This document shows, in pieces, positions 35,169 to 44,420 of a stretch of 64,000 nt of DNA; the first letter of the stretch is position 1; each line of letters begins with the position of its first letter. Origin of the DNA: an uncultured Coriobacteriaceae bacterium (GTDB lineage: Bacteria; Actinomycetota; Coriobacteriia; Coriobacteriales; Atopobiaceae); the NCBI GenBank assembly GCA_902803315.1, contig CADCPM010000056.1, positions 1 to 64,000 of the forward strand, read 5' to 3'. The translations under genes and the position numbers were made by a program. The notes beneath the pieces are model-generated. The model saw only the letters and a list, made by a program, of their open reading frames with translations. It did no database searches and was not told where the DNA came from.

Positions 35169-36215
35169 CTATTGGTTTGAAGCGCTCTTGTCTCCGCGCA
35201 CCTTACGCGCGAGCTTGTCGGCGAACGAGAGCTTCTCGCGGCGGTCGACGCCCCAGAACACAAGGGCAACCATACCCGGACCCACATGACTGCCCAGAAT
35301 GGGCGACACTTGGCTATGGATAATGGTAAGCGAGCCGCAGCCCTCCTGCTTGCGCACTTCCTTCTCGAGCCAGCTCGCTTCCTTTTCGGCGTCCGTGGAC
35401 ACGATGGCGAGCGGCAGGGACGGGTCGTGACCGTAGTTTTGCTTGAAGTCCTCAAGGATGGCACGCAAGGCCTTCTTGCGACCGCGGCACATGCCGCACA
35501 GGCTCAAGGCCCCGTTGATGTCGTACGAGAGCTCGGGCTTTATGTCCAGCTTGCCCCCCACCGTTGCCGCTGCCGGCGGAATGCGCCCGCCCGCGGCCAG
35601 TGCCGAAAAGCTGTCGAGCGTAAAGTAGCCATGAATGAAGTAGCGCGCCTCGCGAGCCCATTCGTAGAGCTCTCGCGCGGTGAGGCCACGCGTCGCCTGA
35701 CGCACCACCTCGATCGCCAAAAGCTCGCCCGCGGCCGAGTCGCACTTGTTGTCCACAACATAGAGCTCGAAATCGGGGTACTTCGCCCGAACCATATCGG
35801 CCGCCTGTCGCGCGTTATGGATGGACGACGAGAGACCCGCGGTGAGGCCGAGGTATATGGTTGGCAGTCCCTCTTGGGCCGCCTTTTCGAAGACTTCCAT
35901 ATACCGACCTGGGGTTATGGCACAGGTGCTGTAGTGCAGCTCGGGATTCTTGCGCAGCGTCTCATAAAAATCATGGGAGCTTATGCTCTGCCAGAGGTCA
36001 TCCTCCTTTTCGCCCTCAGGCGTCACATAGGTAAAGGGCAGGAAGTCGACGCCCAGCCTATGAAGCACCTCGGGCGCAAAGTCGCAGCTCGAATCCACTA
36101 TGATGCGACAGTTTCTGCGTTGATGGAACGCGCGCCCCACACTAACAACGTCCTCGGGGGCGCGCGAGATGTCTACTGATTCTTGCTCAATATCTTCTTG
36201 ATTATGATTGCTCAT
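35169..36215 (-). CDS. DegV family fatty-acid-binding protein
   Basis: 348 residues; the DegV domain (~58-348) begins CRIIVDSSCDFAPEVLHRLGV and has PTIYLGLTAGLSSSIHNARQ, YVVDNKCDSAAGELLAIEV and FTLDSFSALAAGGRIPPAAA. DegV/FakB proteins bind a fatty acid for FakA phosphorylation. The N-terminus carries an acidic extension of ~55 residues not usual for the family. ATG 36215 (GAGGATGAGG RBS) overlaps the end of hpf by 14 bp. Confidence 0.9.
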   Translation of the reverse strand: MSNHNQEDIEQESVDISRAPEDVVSVGRAFHQRRNCRIIVDSSCDFAPEVLHRLGVDFLPFTYVTPEGEKEDDLWQSISSHDFYETLRKNPELHYSTCAITPGRYMEVFEKAAQEGLPTIYLGLTAGLSSSIHNARQAADMVRAKYPDFELYVVDNKCDSAAGELLAIEVVRQATRGLTARELYEWAREARYFIHGYFTLDSFSALAAGGRIPPAAATVGGKLDIKPELSYDINGALSLCGMCRGRKKALRAILEDFKQNYGHDPSLPLAIVSTDAEKEASWLEKEVRKQEGCGSLTIIHSQVSPILGSHVGPGMVALVFWGVDRREKLSFADKLARKVRGDKSASNQ

Positions 36216-36792
36216 CCTCATCCTCGATCTTAGGTTTAATGATGCCGTATCCGCCGTTATTCCGACGATACACCACATTCGTGAGGCCAGTGAGCTCATC
36301 TTCAAATACATAGAAGTCGTGGCCGATAAGATCGATCTGTACGAGCGCTTCATCCACGCTCATGGGGCTTAGCTCGACGATCTTTTCGCGCACCAGCTCG
36401 TCGTCCTCTTGATTATCCTCGGGCTCGGGCACAGGGAGATCGGGCAAAGGCTCGGGCATGGGCATCGGACGCTTGGCGCGTTGGCGCTTGTCGATCACGC
36501 GCGTCTTGTACTTGCGCAGCTGGCGCGTAACCTTGGACGCCGCCTCGTCGATTGCGCTTTCCAGATCGTCGCCCGTCGCAACTACACGAACCACGTTGTC
36601 GCGCACGAACACCGTAACCTCGCAGGCATTGCGCTTACCATACGAATGGTTTTTATCTACGCGCAACACCACATCGCACGTCATGGGCTTGATGTCAAAC
36701 ACCTTGAGCGCGCCACCTATTTTGGTTTCCACCTGTTCGCGAAGGGCGTCGGAAATGGTGACCTTACGTCCCGAGATCTTGATGCTTACCAT
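36202..36792 (-). CDS. hpf: Ribosome hibernation-promoting factor, long form
   Basis: 196 residues: N-terminal ribosome-binding domain (MVSIKISGRKVTISDALREQVETKI...) and a C-terminal dimerisation domain (SPMSVDEALVQIDLIGHDFYVF; YRRNNGGYGIIKP), joined by a Pro/Glu-rich linker. The long form makes 100S ribosome dimers in stationary phase. ATG 36792 has an excellent ACGAGGAGG RBS. Coupled to degV. Confidence 0.95.
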   Translation of the reverse strand: MVSIKISGRKVTISDALREQVETKIGGALKVFDIKPMTCDVVLRVDKNHSYGKRNACEVTVFVRDNVVRVVATGDDLESAIDEAASKVTRQLRKYKTRVIDKRQRAKRPMPMPEPLPDLPVPEPEDNQEDDELVREKIVELSPMSVDEALVQIDLIGHDFYVFEDELTGLTNVVYRRNNGGYGIIKPKIEDEDEQS

Positions 36793-36890
36793 CTTTGCCT
36801 CCTCGTCTTGCGTCGCACTGACAAACCCATGGGACGCTACCATGTGCTGGCCGCGCCCATGTTTACCACTATGATACCCGCAATAACTGA

Positions 36891-38105
36891 TTAATACCCG
36901 TAGCTTTCGGCGTAATACCCTTCGCCGCCGTAATCGGTATATCCGCTGCCTCCGGTGCCGCCGCCGGAGGTGCTGGCGGAGCCGCCGGAGTTGCCGGCAT
37001 ACGCACCGCCGGCTGTGCCGCCATACGCGCCGCCCGAGGTTGCCTGGCTTTGGCCGGACCCACCGGACCCGCTCGTCGAGGATGTGCCCGAAGACTGAGC
37101 CAAGGATTGCGCCTCTTCCATCGTCACCGCATTTGCCCCTGCGGTCGAGCCATCCTTGGCATCGAGCGCAACCTCCTCGAGTTGCACGGCCGCGGGCTTT
37201 GCGGGCAAGTCGGAATGCTCCTCTTTGGGGGCAACGCCGCTGATCACGGAGTCCTTGCTAAGCGTGGGAAGATTTCCCAGCCACGTGCGGCGCACCTCGT
37301 CCAAGAGACCGTTTTGCTGAATGTGCTCAAAGGACTTCTTCACCGCATCCTGCACGGAACCTCCGCCCGAGGCAACGGCCATGCCAACGGAAACGGGCTC
37401 TTCCAGGGCACCCGCAAACGAAATGCCGTCTCGCCAAGACGAGAGGTACGCTCCCGTCGAGGCATTGCACAGCACCAAGTCCACCGCTCCCCGATCGAGC
37501 GCATCGAACGCCTCGTTTACGGAGGATACGGGACTTTCCACAACCTCAAGAGGGGTGAGTCTCAGCGCAACCTGCGCAGGGGACTCGTCCTGAAGGCCGA
37601 CGTTCTTTCCTATGATATCGGGCATATTGAGCACGGCCGGCTCCCCGTGATGGAAGAGCGCGAGTGCCGTTTGGGTGTAGGGATTTACGACGTCAAAGCC
37701 GCTTGCCTCGCTTTGCGATACGCCCATTACCACGTCGCAGTTCTCCGACAAGGCCTTGGGGACGTCCTCCACGGCAACAAACTCAACGCTTAGGCCAAGG
37801 TCGTCGGCAAGCGTTGCGCCCAGATCCACGTCGAGGCCCTCCAGGGACCCCTCGGCGTTAGTAATATAGGGTGCCGACAAGGACGGGCGAACGCCCACGG
37901 TAAGCACGCCTTGCTTCTTTAGCCCCTCGACTGCGCCCTTGTTGCTGCTTGAGCCATCCGACGAGCTCTGGGAAGACGATGCCGACGAGGAGTCGCTTGC
38001 CGAACTGCTCGACACAGATGAAGACGCACGGTTACAACCCGCAAGGATGAATGCCATGCAAACGAGCGCGCACAGCATCACGACTTGGTTCCTAAACGAT
38101 CTCAT
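36891..38105 (-). CDS. Amino-acid-type ABC substrate-binding lipoprotein with Gly/Tyr-rich tail
   Basis: 404 residues: lipoprotein signal with lipobox LAGC, Ser-rich linker, SBP_bac_3 domain (~60-300; GVLTVGVRPSLSAPYITNAEG, GLDVDLGATLADDLGL, CDVVMGVSQSEA), then a long C-terminal low-complexity tail rich in Gly, Ser, Ala and Tyr ending YGGEGYYAESYGY. No permease or ATPase genes are adjacent. The tail is unusual for a binding protein and may interact with the wall. ATG 38105 with a GGGAGAGGA RBS. Confidence 0.82.
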   Translation of the reverse strand: MRSFRNQVVMLCALVCMAFILAGCNRASSSVSSSSASDSSSASSSQSSSDGSSSNKGAVEGLKKQGVLTVGVRPSLSAPYITNAEGSLEGLDVDLGATLADDLGLSVEFVAVEDVPKALSENCDVVMGVSQSEASGFDVVNPYTQTALALFHHGEPAVLNMPDIIGKNVGLQDESPAQVALRLTPLEVVESPVSSVNEAFDALDRGAVDLVLCNASTGAYLSSWRDGISFAGALEEPVSVGMAVASGGGSVQDAVKKSFEHIQQNGLLDEVRRTWLGNLPTLSKDSVISGVAPKEEHSDLPAKPAAVQLEEVALDAKDGSTAGANAVTMEEAQSLAQSSGTSSTSGSGGSGQSQATSGGAYGGTAGGAYAGNSGGSASTSGGGTGGSGYTDYGGEGYYAESYGY

Positions 38106-38277
38106 TGGTTCCTCTCCCGCAACGCACAATTCTTTGTCACATCCCAGCTGACCTGGTATTTGGCCCCACACTCGCATACTGGGACGTTTGCTTCGGGCGC
38201 TCAGGCACCCCCACTACTGGCCCTCTCGCCCGCGGGGCCCCTTGCCCCGAATCACGGACGGTATGACTTACTTCTAG

Positions 38278-38402
38278 GACGAGCCATGCTCGCCCGGACG
38301 CCCACGTCCGGACTTACGTGGATCCTTTTGGCCTCGTCTGCCATGGACTAAGGCGCGCTTGCGCCCGCAACCACAGACCTAGGATGAGACTCGGTAAGTA
38401 TA
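38278..38402 (-). promoter_or_regulatory. Structured leader upstream of the binding-protein gene
   Basis: On the minus strand a TATACT -10-like box (38397-38402) is followed by stem GGCGC/GCGCC (38352-38365) and a multi-helix domain closed by GACGAGGCC/GGCTCGTC (38278-38338) with an internal perfect hairpin CCGGACG-TGGG-CGTCCGG (38294-38311). About 170 nt then separate it from the gene start. No known riboswitch consensus is recognised. Could also be an independent small RNA. Confidence 0.35.
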
Positions 38403-38476
38403 GCACGGCAGTAAAGACTCGGAATCGACCCACGCTTTTGCATAAGATAAGGACGAATGGGAGCCGCGCCTTCCCG

Positions 38477-38586
38477 CGTGCGGCTCCGCGCTCGTCCACC
38501 CGTATCGCGCCACCATGCGTGCGGCTCCGCGCTCGCTTCGCTCGCTCACTTCGTGAGTCGCCGCATGCGTGGCGGCGCGATACGGG
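38477..38586. repeat. GC-rich repeat (GCGGCTCCGCGCTCG family) within 13-bp inverted arms
   Basis: Arms cccgtatcgcgcc (38499-38511) and ggcgcgatacggg (38574-38586) enclose a full copy (gtgcggctccgcgctcgctt, ctcacttcgtgagtcgccgc). A partial copy cgtgcggctccgcgctcg precedes at 38477. It lies between the comF stop and the leader of the binding-protein gene. Confidence 0.85.
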
Positions 38587-38606
38587 GATATGAGCTGAGG
38601 CAAGCG

Positions 38607-39338
38607 CTACCACACGCGCGACAGCGCGCAGCAGGTGACGTCTTTTGCCCCTCGCGCCAACAGCGCGCGCGTCGACTCGCGCATGGAGGCTCCCGTGGTC
38701 ACGACGTCGTCCACGAGGAGCAGCTTCATGCCAGACACATCGTCCGACGCCCAAACGGTGCCGCTCAGGTTGGAGGTGCGGGCACCTCTTCCCAACGTGC
38801 GCTGGTCGCGTGCCCCGGAGCGAACCAGCACGTCGAACAGAGGTATGCCCAAATACGCGCTGAGCTCTTTTGTCACGAGCTCCATGTGGTCGAACCCACG
38901 ACGCGCGTAGGCCTGCTGCGTTGCAGGCACGAAGCAAATCGCATCTAAATTACACGGGTCAAAGCGCGGGCGACCATCCGGCGCAGGCCATGCAGACGCC
39001 TCGTCCAGCGCAGTAGCCATGGCGGCCGCATTGACGCCGGCAAGGCGCAGCTCGGTGCGATCCTTAAGGCAGGCAACCATCTGAGAGGACGTCTGGTTGA
39101 ACCCGAGCGCACACACGGTAGCCCGCGACTCCCATCCGCCCTCGCAGGCGGTACAGGTGAGCCATCCAAAGGGCGCCCCGCACACGGGACATGCCCAGCG
39201 CTGCGCTATCCACGGGAGGTTCGCCCTGCAGTCCTCGCACAGAAGCTCGCCAGGCATGTCACACGAAACGCACCTGGTAGGCCAGGCAAGCTCGGCCGCC
39301 GCGTCTGCGGCGTTTCTCACGATGCCGCGTATGTCCAT
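38607..39338 (-). CDS. ComF family phosphoribosyltransferase-like protein
   Basis: 243 residues: N-terminal Zn-finger-like cysteines (RCVSCDMPGELLCEDC, ACPVCGAPFGWLTCTAC) and a C-terminal PRTase fold with FVPATQQAYARRGFDHMELV and the PRPP loop LLVDDVVTTGASMRES. ComF is linked to DNA uptake in competent bacteria, but many homologues are uncharacterised. ATG 39338 directly follows the tatD stop. Confidence 0.9.
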   Translation of the reverse strand: MDIRGIVRNAADAAAELAWPTRCVSCDMPGELLCEDCRANLPWIAQRWACPVCGAPFGWLTCTACEGGWESRATVCALGFNQTSSQMVACLKDRTELRLAGVNAAAMATALDEASAWPAPDGRPRFDPCNLDAICFVPATQQAYARRGFDHMELVTKELSAYLGIPLFDVLVRSGARDQRTLGRGARTSNLSGTVWASDDVSGMKLLLVDDVVTTGASMRESTRALLARGAKDVTCCALSRVW

Positions 39339-39340
39339 GT

Positions 39341-40327
39341 CTACGTGCCAATGCCAAAGAAGGCGCCTGCGTTTTGCCACAGCGTCGAATAGGTTTGCGC
39401 TCGAGGGACGTCGCAGGTCCGCTCGCGCTCCTCAGCAATGCGCGCAACACTGAAGGCCACCATGGCCGGCTCGCACTCTTGGCCACGAAGCGGCACGGGC
39501 GCCATATATGGACTGTCCGTTTCCGACAAAAGCCGCTCCTCTGGGCACGCCACCACGGCAGCGCGAATCTCGTCGCTGCGGGCGAACGTCGCCGCCCCGC
39601 CAAAGGCGATGTGGCATCCCATGCGCACAAAGGGCTCCATGACCTCGGGCCCGCTGGTAAAGCAGTGGAGGTCGCAGCCGGCCTCTGGTACTCCCTCTTC
39701 CTCGAGCAGCCGCAAGGCGCCGTCGTGCGCAAGCGTGTCTTGCTCCCCGTCCCTCAGGTGCAGCTCAACCGGCAGGCCTCGCTCGTGCGCCAGGCGAAGC
39801 TGCGTGCGCATGGCCCGCTCCTGCACGTCGGCGGACAGCTCGTTCCACGGCCCATAGTCCAGGCCGAACTCGCCCACGCCTACGCAGCGGTCGTTGCCCA
39901 GGAGCCGCTCCAGGCGCACACGCACCTGCGAATCCTCCTCGAGACGCTGCGCCCCGTAGGGATGGACGCCTACGACTAAGTAAATGTTGTCTATAAGCAG
40001 CGCGGGGTCCTGAAGCTCTGGCGTCGGCAGGGCTTGTGCAGCGAACTCCTCGTTTTCGCTCAAGAGGCGCGCGGCGTCCTCGATCGCACGGTCGAACCAA
40101 TCCAGGAACTGCGACACGTCCTGCACGTCGTCCGACGGGTCCACCGGCACCACCAGCAGGCGGACACCAGCCAACGCGGCGCGTGCGATAGCTTGCGCTG
40201 GATCGAGCTTCCTAAATGACGTGAGGTGACCGTGCGTGTCGGCAAGCGGCGACAAAGGCGCAGGCACCTCCACCGGCTTTTCTCGCTTTGTGTGGAAGAG
40301 GGACTTGTCCCCAGTTGACGGATGCAT
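39341..40327 (-). CDS. tatD: TatD family metal-dependent hydrolase
   Basis: 328 residues; TIM-barrel amidohydrolase with ADTHGHL metal motif, VGVHPYGA, GVGEFGLDYG (Glu ligand), ELHLRDGEQDT and CDLHCFTSG (His ligands), and SETDSPYMAPVPLRGQECEP at the end. TatD enzymes are 3'-5' DNases. About 60 residues longer than usual, mainly an insert near 60-115. First gene of a tatD-comF pair. Confidence 0.9.
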   Translation of the reverse strand: MHPSTGDKSLFHTKREKPVEVPAPLSPLADTHGHLTSFRKLDPAQAIARAALAGVRLLVVPVDPSDDVQDVSQFLDWFDRAIEDAARLLSENEEFAAQALPTPELQDPALLIDNIYLVVGVHPYGAQRLEEDSQVRVRLERLLGNDRCVGVGEFGLDYGPWNELSADVQERAMRTQLRLAHERGLPVELHLRDGEQDTLAHDGALRLLEEEGVPEAGCDLHCFTSGPEVMEPFVRMGCHIAFGGAATFARSDEIRAAVVACPEERLLSETDSPYMAPVPLRGQECEPAMVAFSVARIAEERERTCDVPRAQTYSTLWQNAGAFFGIGT

Positions 40328-40470
40328 GGCTCCCCTCTCATCAAACTTGCGGATGTGGAAGGAACACTATAGAGGAAGAGTGCCTGCTTTGCATGGCCGC
40401 AGCAACCATGCGTAAGGGAACAGTCCGTTTATGCACGTCCCTCGCGCGGCCATTACCAAATAATTTGCAG

Positions 40471-40538
40471 TTGTTAACACGGCTGTAACGTGAGATTATA
40501 GAAGTAAGATATTACTTATTCATATTATTTGAATAAGT
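40471..40538 (+). promoter_or_regulatory. treP promoter and TreR operator
   Basis: TTGTTA (40471-40476) and GATTAT (40494-40499) are 17 bp apart. Just downstream lies a perfect 9-bp inverted repeat ACTTATTCA (40514-40522) / TGAATAAGT (40530-40538) with a 7-bp spacer. A 23-bp stretch (40509-40531) matches 21/23 bases of the site upstream of treR (45195-45217). Position downstream of the -10 fits repression. Confidence 0.75.
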
Positions 40539-40597
40539 TCGGGGAGGAGTTGTGTGCTTCTGGCCTTGCGCACAACACGACTGCAGAGGAGGAAGGA

Positions 40598-42580
40598 ATG
40601 GGCAAGTTCGAGAACGACGCACGCGAAATGCTGCGTCTGGTGGGAGGCAAGGAAAACATTGCCGCCCTCACGCACTGCGTCACGCGCATGCGCTTTACGC
40701 TGGTAGACCCCAGCATCGCCGACGTTCCGGCGATCGAGGCGCTCCCCTCCGCCAAGGGCAGCTTTACCCAGGCGGGGCAGTTCCAGGTGATCATCGGCAA
40801 CGAAGTCGCCGACTTCTACGACGAGTTCGTTGCCATTAGCGGCATTACCGGCGTCTCCACCGAAGAGGCCAAGAAGCTCGCCGCAAAGCAGGGCAACCCG
40901 CTGCAACGCGCCATGGGCGCCATTGCCGAGGTGTTTGCGCCGCTTATTCCCGCCATCATTACCGGCGGTCTTATCCTTGGCTTCCGCAACGTCCTTGGCG
41001 ACATGCCCTACTTCGGGCCCGAGCACAACGCAACGCTGGCCTCCATGAGCGTGTTCTGGAGCGGCGTCTACCAATTCCTGTGGCTCATTGGCGAGGCCGT
41101 GTTCCACCTTGGCATTCCCGTGGGCATTTGCTGGTCGGTTACCCGCAAGATGGGTGGCACCGAGATGCTCGGCATCGTAATGGGCCTCACCCTCGTTTCC
41201 AGCCAGCTGCTCAACGCCTACGCCGTGGCAGGAGCCACCGAGGAGATCTGGGCGGAGTACAGCTGGGACTTTGGCTTCGCGCAGGTGCACATGGTTGGCT
41301 ACCAGGCGCAGGTAATCCCGGCAATCCTGGCGGCGATTACGTTTAACTACTTGGAGAGATTCTTCAAGAAGATAATACCTTCCATCGTCCAGATGATCTT
41401 CGTGCCGTTCTTCTCGATTCTGCTTGCCGTTATGGCGGCGCACTTTGTACTCGGTCCCATTGGCTGGGCCCTCGGCAGCGCCGTGTCCTCGGTTGTTAAC
41501 GCAGGCATTACCGGCAACTTCCGCGTAATATTTGGCGCCATATTTGGCTTCCTGTACGCCCCGTTGGTCATCACCGGCCTGCACCACATGACCAACGCCA
41601 TCGACCTGCAGCTCATCGCCGACTTTGGCGGAACGATGCTGTGGCCCATGATCGCCCTCTCCAACATCGCGCAGGGCTCTGCCGTACTCGCGATGTGCAT
41701 CTTGCAGAGGAAGGACGAGAATGCCGAACAGGTAAACATCCCCGCATCTCTGTCCTGCTACCTGGGCGTAACCGAGCCTGCCATCTTTGGCGTTAACCTC
41801 AAGTTCATGTTCCCGTTCGTATGCGGAATGATCGGCTCCGCATGCGCCGGACTCCTCTCGTGCCTGTTCTCTTGCACGGCCAACGCAATCGGCGTCGGAG
41901 GACTGCCCGGCATCCTTGCCATGCAGCCCCAGTCCATGCCGCCCTACGCACTGTGCATGGCCGTGGCCGTGGCCGTTCCGTTTATACTCACCTTCATCGT
42001 GGGCAAGAAGCAGGGCGTCGACAAGGCCGCCGAGGCCGAGGGCATCAAGCAGCAGGCCGCCGCTGCCGCCGCCGAGGCAAAGGCAGAGGCCGCCGCAAGC
42101 CTACCCGCGCACGTGAGTGCCATAAACCAGGCTGGCGTCCTCTCCGCTCCCATGACCGGCGTCGCCGTAGACATGAAGGGCGTGCCCGATCCCGTGTTCT
42201 CATCCCTCGCCATGGGTCGCGGTGTGGCCATCGAGCCTTCCGAGGACGCGGTGTACTCCCCCGTCACGGGAACCGTCACCATGCTTGCCGAAACCGGACA
42301 CGCCATTGGCATTACGTCCGAGGACGGCATCGAGGTTCTTATCCACATTGGAATCGACACCGTGGAGCTCAAAGGCGGCCCGTTTACCCCGCGCTGCGCG
42401 GCAGGTGAGGGCGTGAAGGCCGGAGACCTGCTTATGGTGGCAGACCTGGACGCCATCGAGGCGGCCGGCAAGCCCACGACCACCATGGTGATCGTTACCA
42501 ACACCGACGACTACGCCTCCGTGGAACCGACGCTCGGCGCCTGCAAGGCCGGCGATGCGGTACTTAGGGCTACCAAGTAG
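40598..42580 (+). CDS. treP: PTS trehalose-type transporter EIIBCA
   Basis: 660 residues: EIIB (~1-85, phosphorylated Cys27 in AALTHCVTRMRF), EIIC glucose/trehalose-type membrane domain (~105-490), an Ala/Glu-rich linker, and EIIA of the Crr type (~530-655, with the active His in VLIHIGIDTVEL). Imports and phosphorylates a disaccharide. The trehalose assignment rests on the adjacent phosphotrehalase and treR genes. ATG 40598 with a GAGGAGGAAGG RBS; an open frame upstream to 40529 is not used. Confidence 0.92.
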   Translation: MGKFENDAREMLRLVGGKENIAALTHCVTRMRFTLVDPSIADVPAIEALPSAKGSFTQAGQFQVIIGNEVADFYDEFVAISGITGVSTEEAKKLAAKQGNPLQRAMGAIAEVFAPLIPAIITGGLILGFRNVLGDMPYFGPEHNATLASMSVFWSGVYQFLWLIGEAVFHLGIPVGICWSVTRKMGGTEMLGIVMGLTLVSSQLLNAYAVAGATEEIWAEYSWDFGFAQVHMVGYQAQVIPAILAAITFNYLERFFKKIIPSIVQMIFVPFFSILLAVMAAHFVLGPIGWALGSAVSSVVNAGITGNFRVIFGAIFGFLYAPLVITGLHHMTNAIDLQLIADFGGTMLWPMIALSNIAQGSAVLAMCILQRKDENAEQVNIPASLSCYLGVTEPAIFGVNLKFMFPFVCGMIGSACAGLLSCLFSCTANAIGVGGLPGILAMQPQSMPPYALCMAVAVAVPFILTFIVGKKQGVDKAAEAEGIKQQAAAAAAEAKAEAAASLPAHVSAINQAGVLSAPMTGVAVDMKGVPDPVFSSLAMGRGVAIEPSEDAVYSPVTGTVTMLAETGHAIGITSEDGIEVLIHIGIDTVELKGGPFTPRCAAGEGVKAGDLLMVADLDAIEAAGKPTTTMVIVTNTDDYASVEPTLGACKAGDAVLRATK

Positions 42581-42595
42581 TCCTTCCTTTCCTAG

Positions 42596-42622
42596 GGTGG
42601 CCTGCACGCATGGCAGGCCACC
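42596..42622 (+). terminator. treP-treC intergenic hairpin
   Basis: Stem GGTGGCCTGC (42596-42605) / GCAGGCCACC (42613-42622), 7-nt loop, no T-tract. May be a processing or attenuation structure that tunes treC against treP. Confidence 0.55.
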
Positions 42623-42718
42623 CGTCCGTGCCAAGAAGACGATTCCGTGGCACGCTCATAATGTGCTGTGGCGTCGCCTTCTCATACCGTATTGTTTGTA
42701 TTACACGATGGGACAGCT

Positions 42719-44380
42719 ATGGGCAGTGTTATTTCACAACGCGATTTCTTCTTAGGCAGCAAGGTTATCTATCAGATATACATTCGCTCGTTCTGCGACT
42801 CAAACGCCGATGGCACAGGCGATTTGCGTGGCATTACGTCTAAGCTCGACTACCTCAAGGACCTGGGCATTGACTACGTATGGATAACGCCCTTCTTCAT
42901 AAGCCCACAAGCCGACAATGGCTACGACGTGGCCGACTACCGCAACATAGATCCGCTCTTCGGCACCATGGAGGACTTCGAGGAGCTCTCGCAAGAGGCG
43001 AGCAAGCGCGGCATCGGCCTTATGCTGGACATGGTGTTCAACCACACCTCAACCGAACACGAGTGGTTCAAGCGCGCCCTGGCGGGCGATCCCACCTACC
43101 TTGCCTACTACAAGTTCGTGGACGCAGGCCCCGATGCCACGGCGCAAAATCCCGGGGAGCCGCCCACCAACTGGGAGAGCAAGTTCGGCGGAAACGCCTG
43201 GGAGTACGTGCCCTCGCTCAACAAGTGGTACTTGCACCTGTTCGACAAAACCCAGGCAGACCTCAACTGGGACAACCCCGCCGTGCGCGCAGAACTTGTC
43301 GATGTGCTGCGGTTTTGGCGCGCGAAGGGCGTGAACGCCTTCCGCTTTGACGTCGTCAACCTCATCTCGAAGCCGGCGGGATGGCCGAGCGACAACACGG
43401 ACGGCAGGCACTTCTACTCCGACGGGCCGAACATACACGAGTACCTGCAGGAAATGGTGCGCGAGGGAGACATAGACGGCCTGCTGACGGTTGGCGAGAT
43501 GAGCTCCACCTCGCTGGACGCGTGCATACGCTACACCAATCCCGACTGCCACGAACTGGGCATGGCCTTTAACTTCCACCACCTCAAGGTGGACTATCCC
43601 AACGCGCAGAAGTGGGCGCTCGCCAAGCCAGACATCCCCGCGCTGCGCGAGCTCTTCCGGTCCTGGCAGGAAGGGATGACGGCAGGCGGCGGCTGGAACT
43701 CCCTCTTCTGGTCCAACCACGACCAGCCGCGGCCCAACTCGCGGTTTGGCGACACCGACAGGTATTGGTACGAGTCCAGCACGCTGCTCCCTACCTGCAC
43801 GCACCTCATGCGCGGGACGCCCTACATCTACCAGGGCGAGGAGCTGGGGCAGACCATCAGCGACTTTACCAGCATCGACCAATACCGCGACGTGGAGAGC
43901 ATCAACTACTATCGTATTCTGCAGGAGCAGGGGCTCAGCGCCGAAGAGGCGTTCCAAATCGTGCATGAGCGCTCTCGTGACGACGGGCGGACTCCCATGG
44001 CGTGGGACGACACGCCCACAGCGGGGTTCACCGCGGGAACGCCGTGGCTGGGGATCCCGGCGAACCACGACCGCATAAACGCCCGCTCCGAAATGACCGA
44101 CCCCAATTCTGTGCGCGCATACTTCCAGCGTCTCATTGCTCTGCGCAAGGAGATGCCGCTCATCCAGGTGGGCGACGTGCGCTTCCTCGACGCGCCCAGC
44201 GACAAGGTGATTGCGTACGAGCGCACGCTTGGCGACGAGCGCCTGGTCGTGCAGTGCAACTTTAGCGCAGATGAGCAGCCCGCGCTGGGTGAGACGGGTG
44301 GCCGTGTGCTGATTGGCAACTATGCCGAACACAAGGACGGAGTCCTGCAGCCTTTCGAGGCCTACGCAACCATGCTTTAG
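42719..44380 (+). CDS. treC: alpha,alpha-phosphotrehalase (GH13)
   Basis: 553 residues, GH13 TIM barrel of the TreC/oligo-1,6-glucosidase group: IYQIYIRSFCDSNADGTGDL start, DMVFNHTS, FRFDVVN (nucleophile Asp), LTVGEMSS (acid Glu) and WSNHDQPR. Hydrolyses trehalose-6-phosphate to glucose and glucose-6-phosphate. ATG 42719 has GGGAC upstream. Operon partner of treP. Confidence 0.93.
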   Translation: MGSVISQRDFFLGSKVIYQIYIRSFCDSNADGTGDLRGITSKLDYLKDLGIDYVWITPFFISPQADNGYDVADYRNIDPLFGTMEDFEELSQEASKRGIGLMLDMVFNHTSTEHEWFKRALAGDPTYLAYYKFVDAGPDATAQNPGEPPTNWESKFGGNAWEYVPSLNKWYLHLFDKTQADLNWDNPAVRAELVDVLRFWRAKGVNAFRFDVVNLISKPAGWPSDNTDGRHFYSDGPNIHEYLQEMVREGDIDGLLTVGEMSSTSLDACIRYTNPDCHELGMAFNFHHLKVDYPNAQKWALAKPDIPALRELFRSWQEGMTAGGGWNSLFWSNHDQPRPNSRFGDTDRYWYESSTLLPTCTHLMRGTPYIYQGEELGQTISDFTSIDQYRDVESINYYRILQEQGLSAEEAFQIVHERSRDDGRTPMAWDDTPTAGFTAGTPWLGIPANHDRINARSEMTDPNSVRAYFQRLIALRKEMPLIQVGDVRFLDAPSDKVIAYERTLGDERLVVQCNFSADEQPALGETGGRVLIGNYAEHKDGVLQPFEAYATML

Positions 44381-44387
44381 CTTGCGG

Positions 44388-44420
44388 GTGGCGCACTTAT
44401 ACCAGGTATAGGTGCGCCAC
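44388..44420. terminator. Bidirectional terminator between treC and treR
   Basis: Stem GTGGCGCAC (44388-44396) / GTGCGCCAC (44412-44420) with an inner TATACC/GGTATA stem, exactly between the convergent treC and treR stops. No strong T-tract. Confidence 0.7.

Noticed and set aside
38150..38402. Known riboswitch, SRP RNA, RNase P RNA or 6S RNA
   Set aside because: None of the conserved sequence blocks I know for these RNAs is present; it is reported only as an unclassified structured leader.
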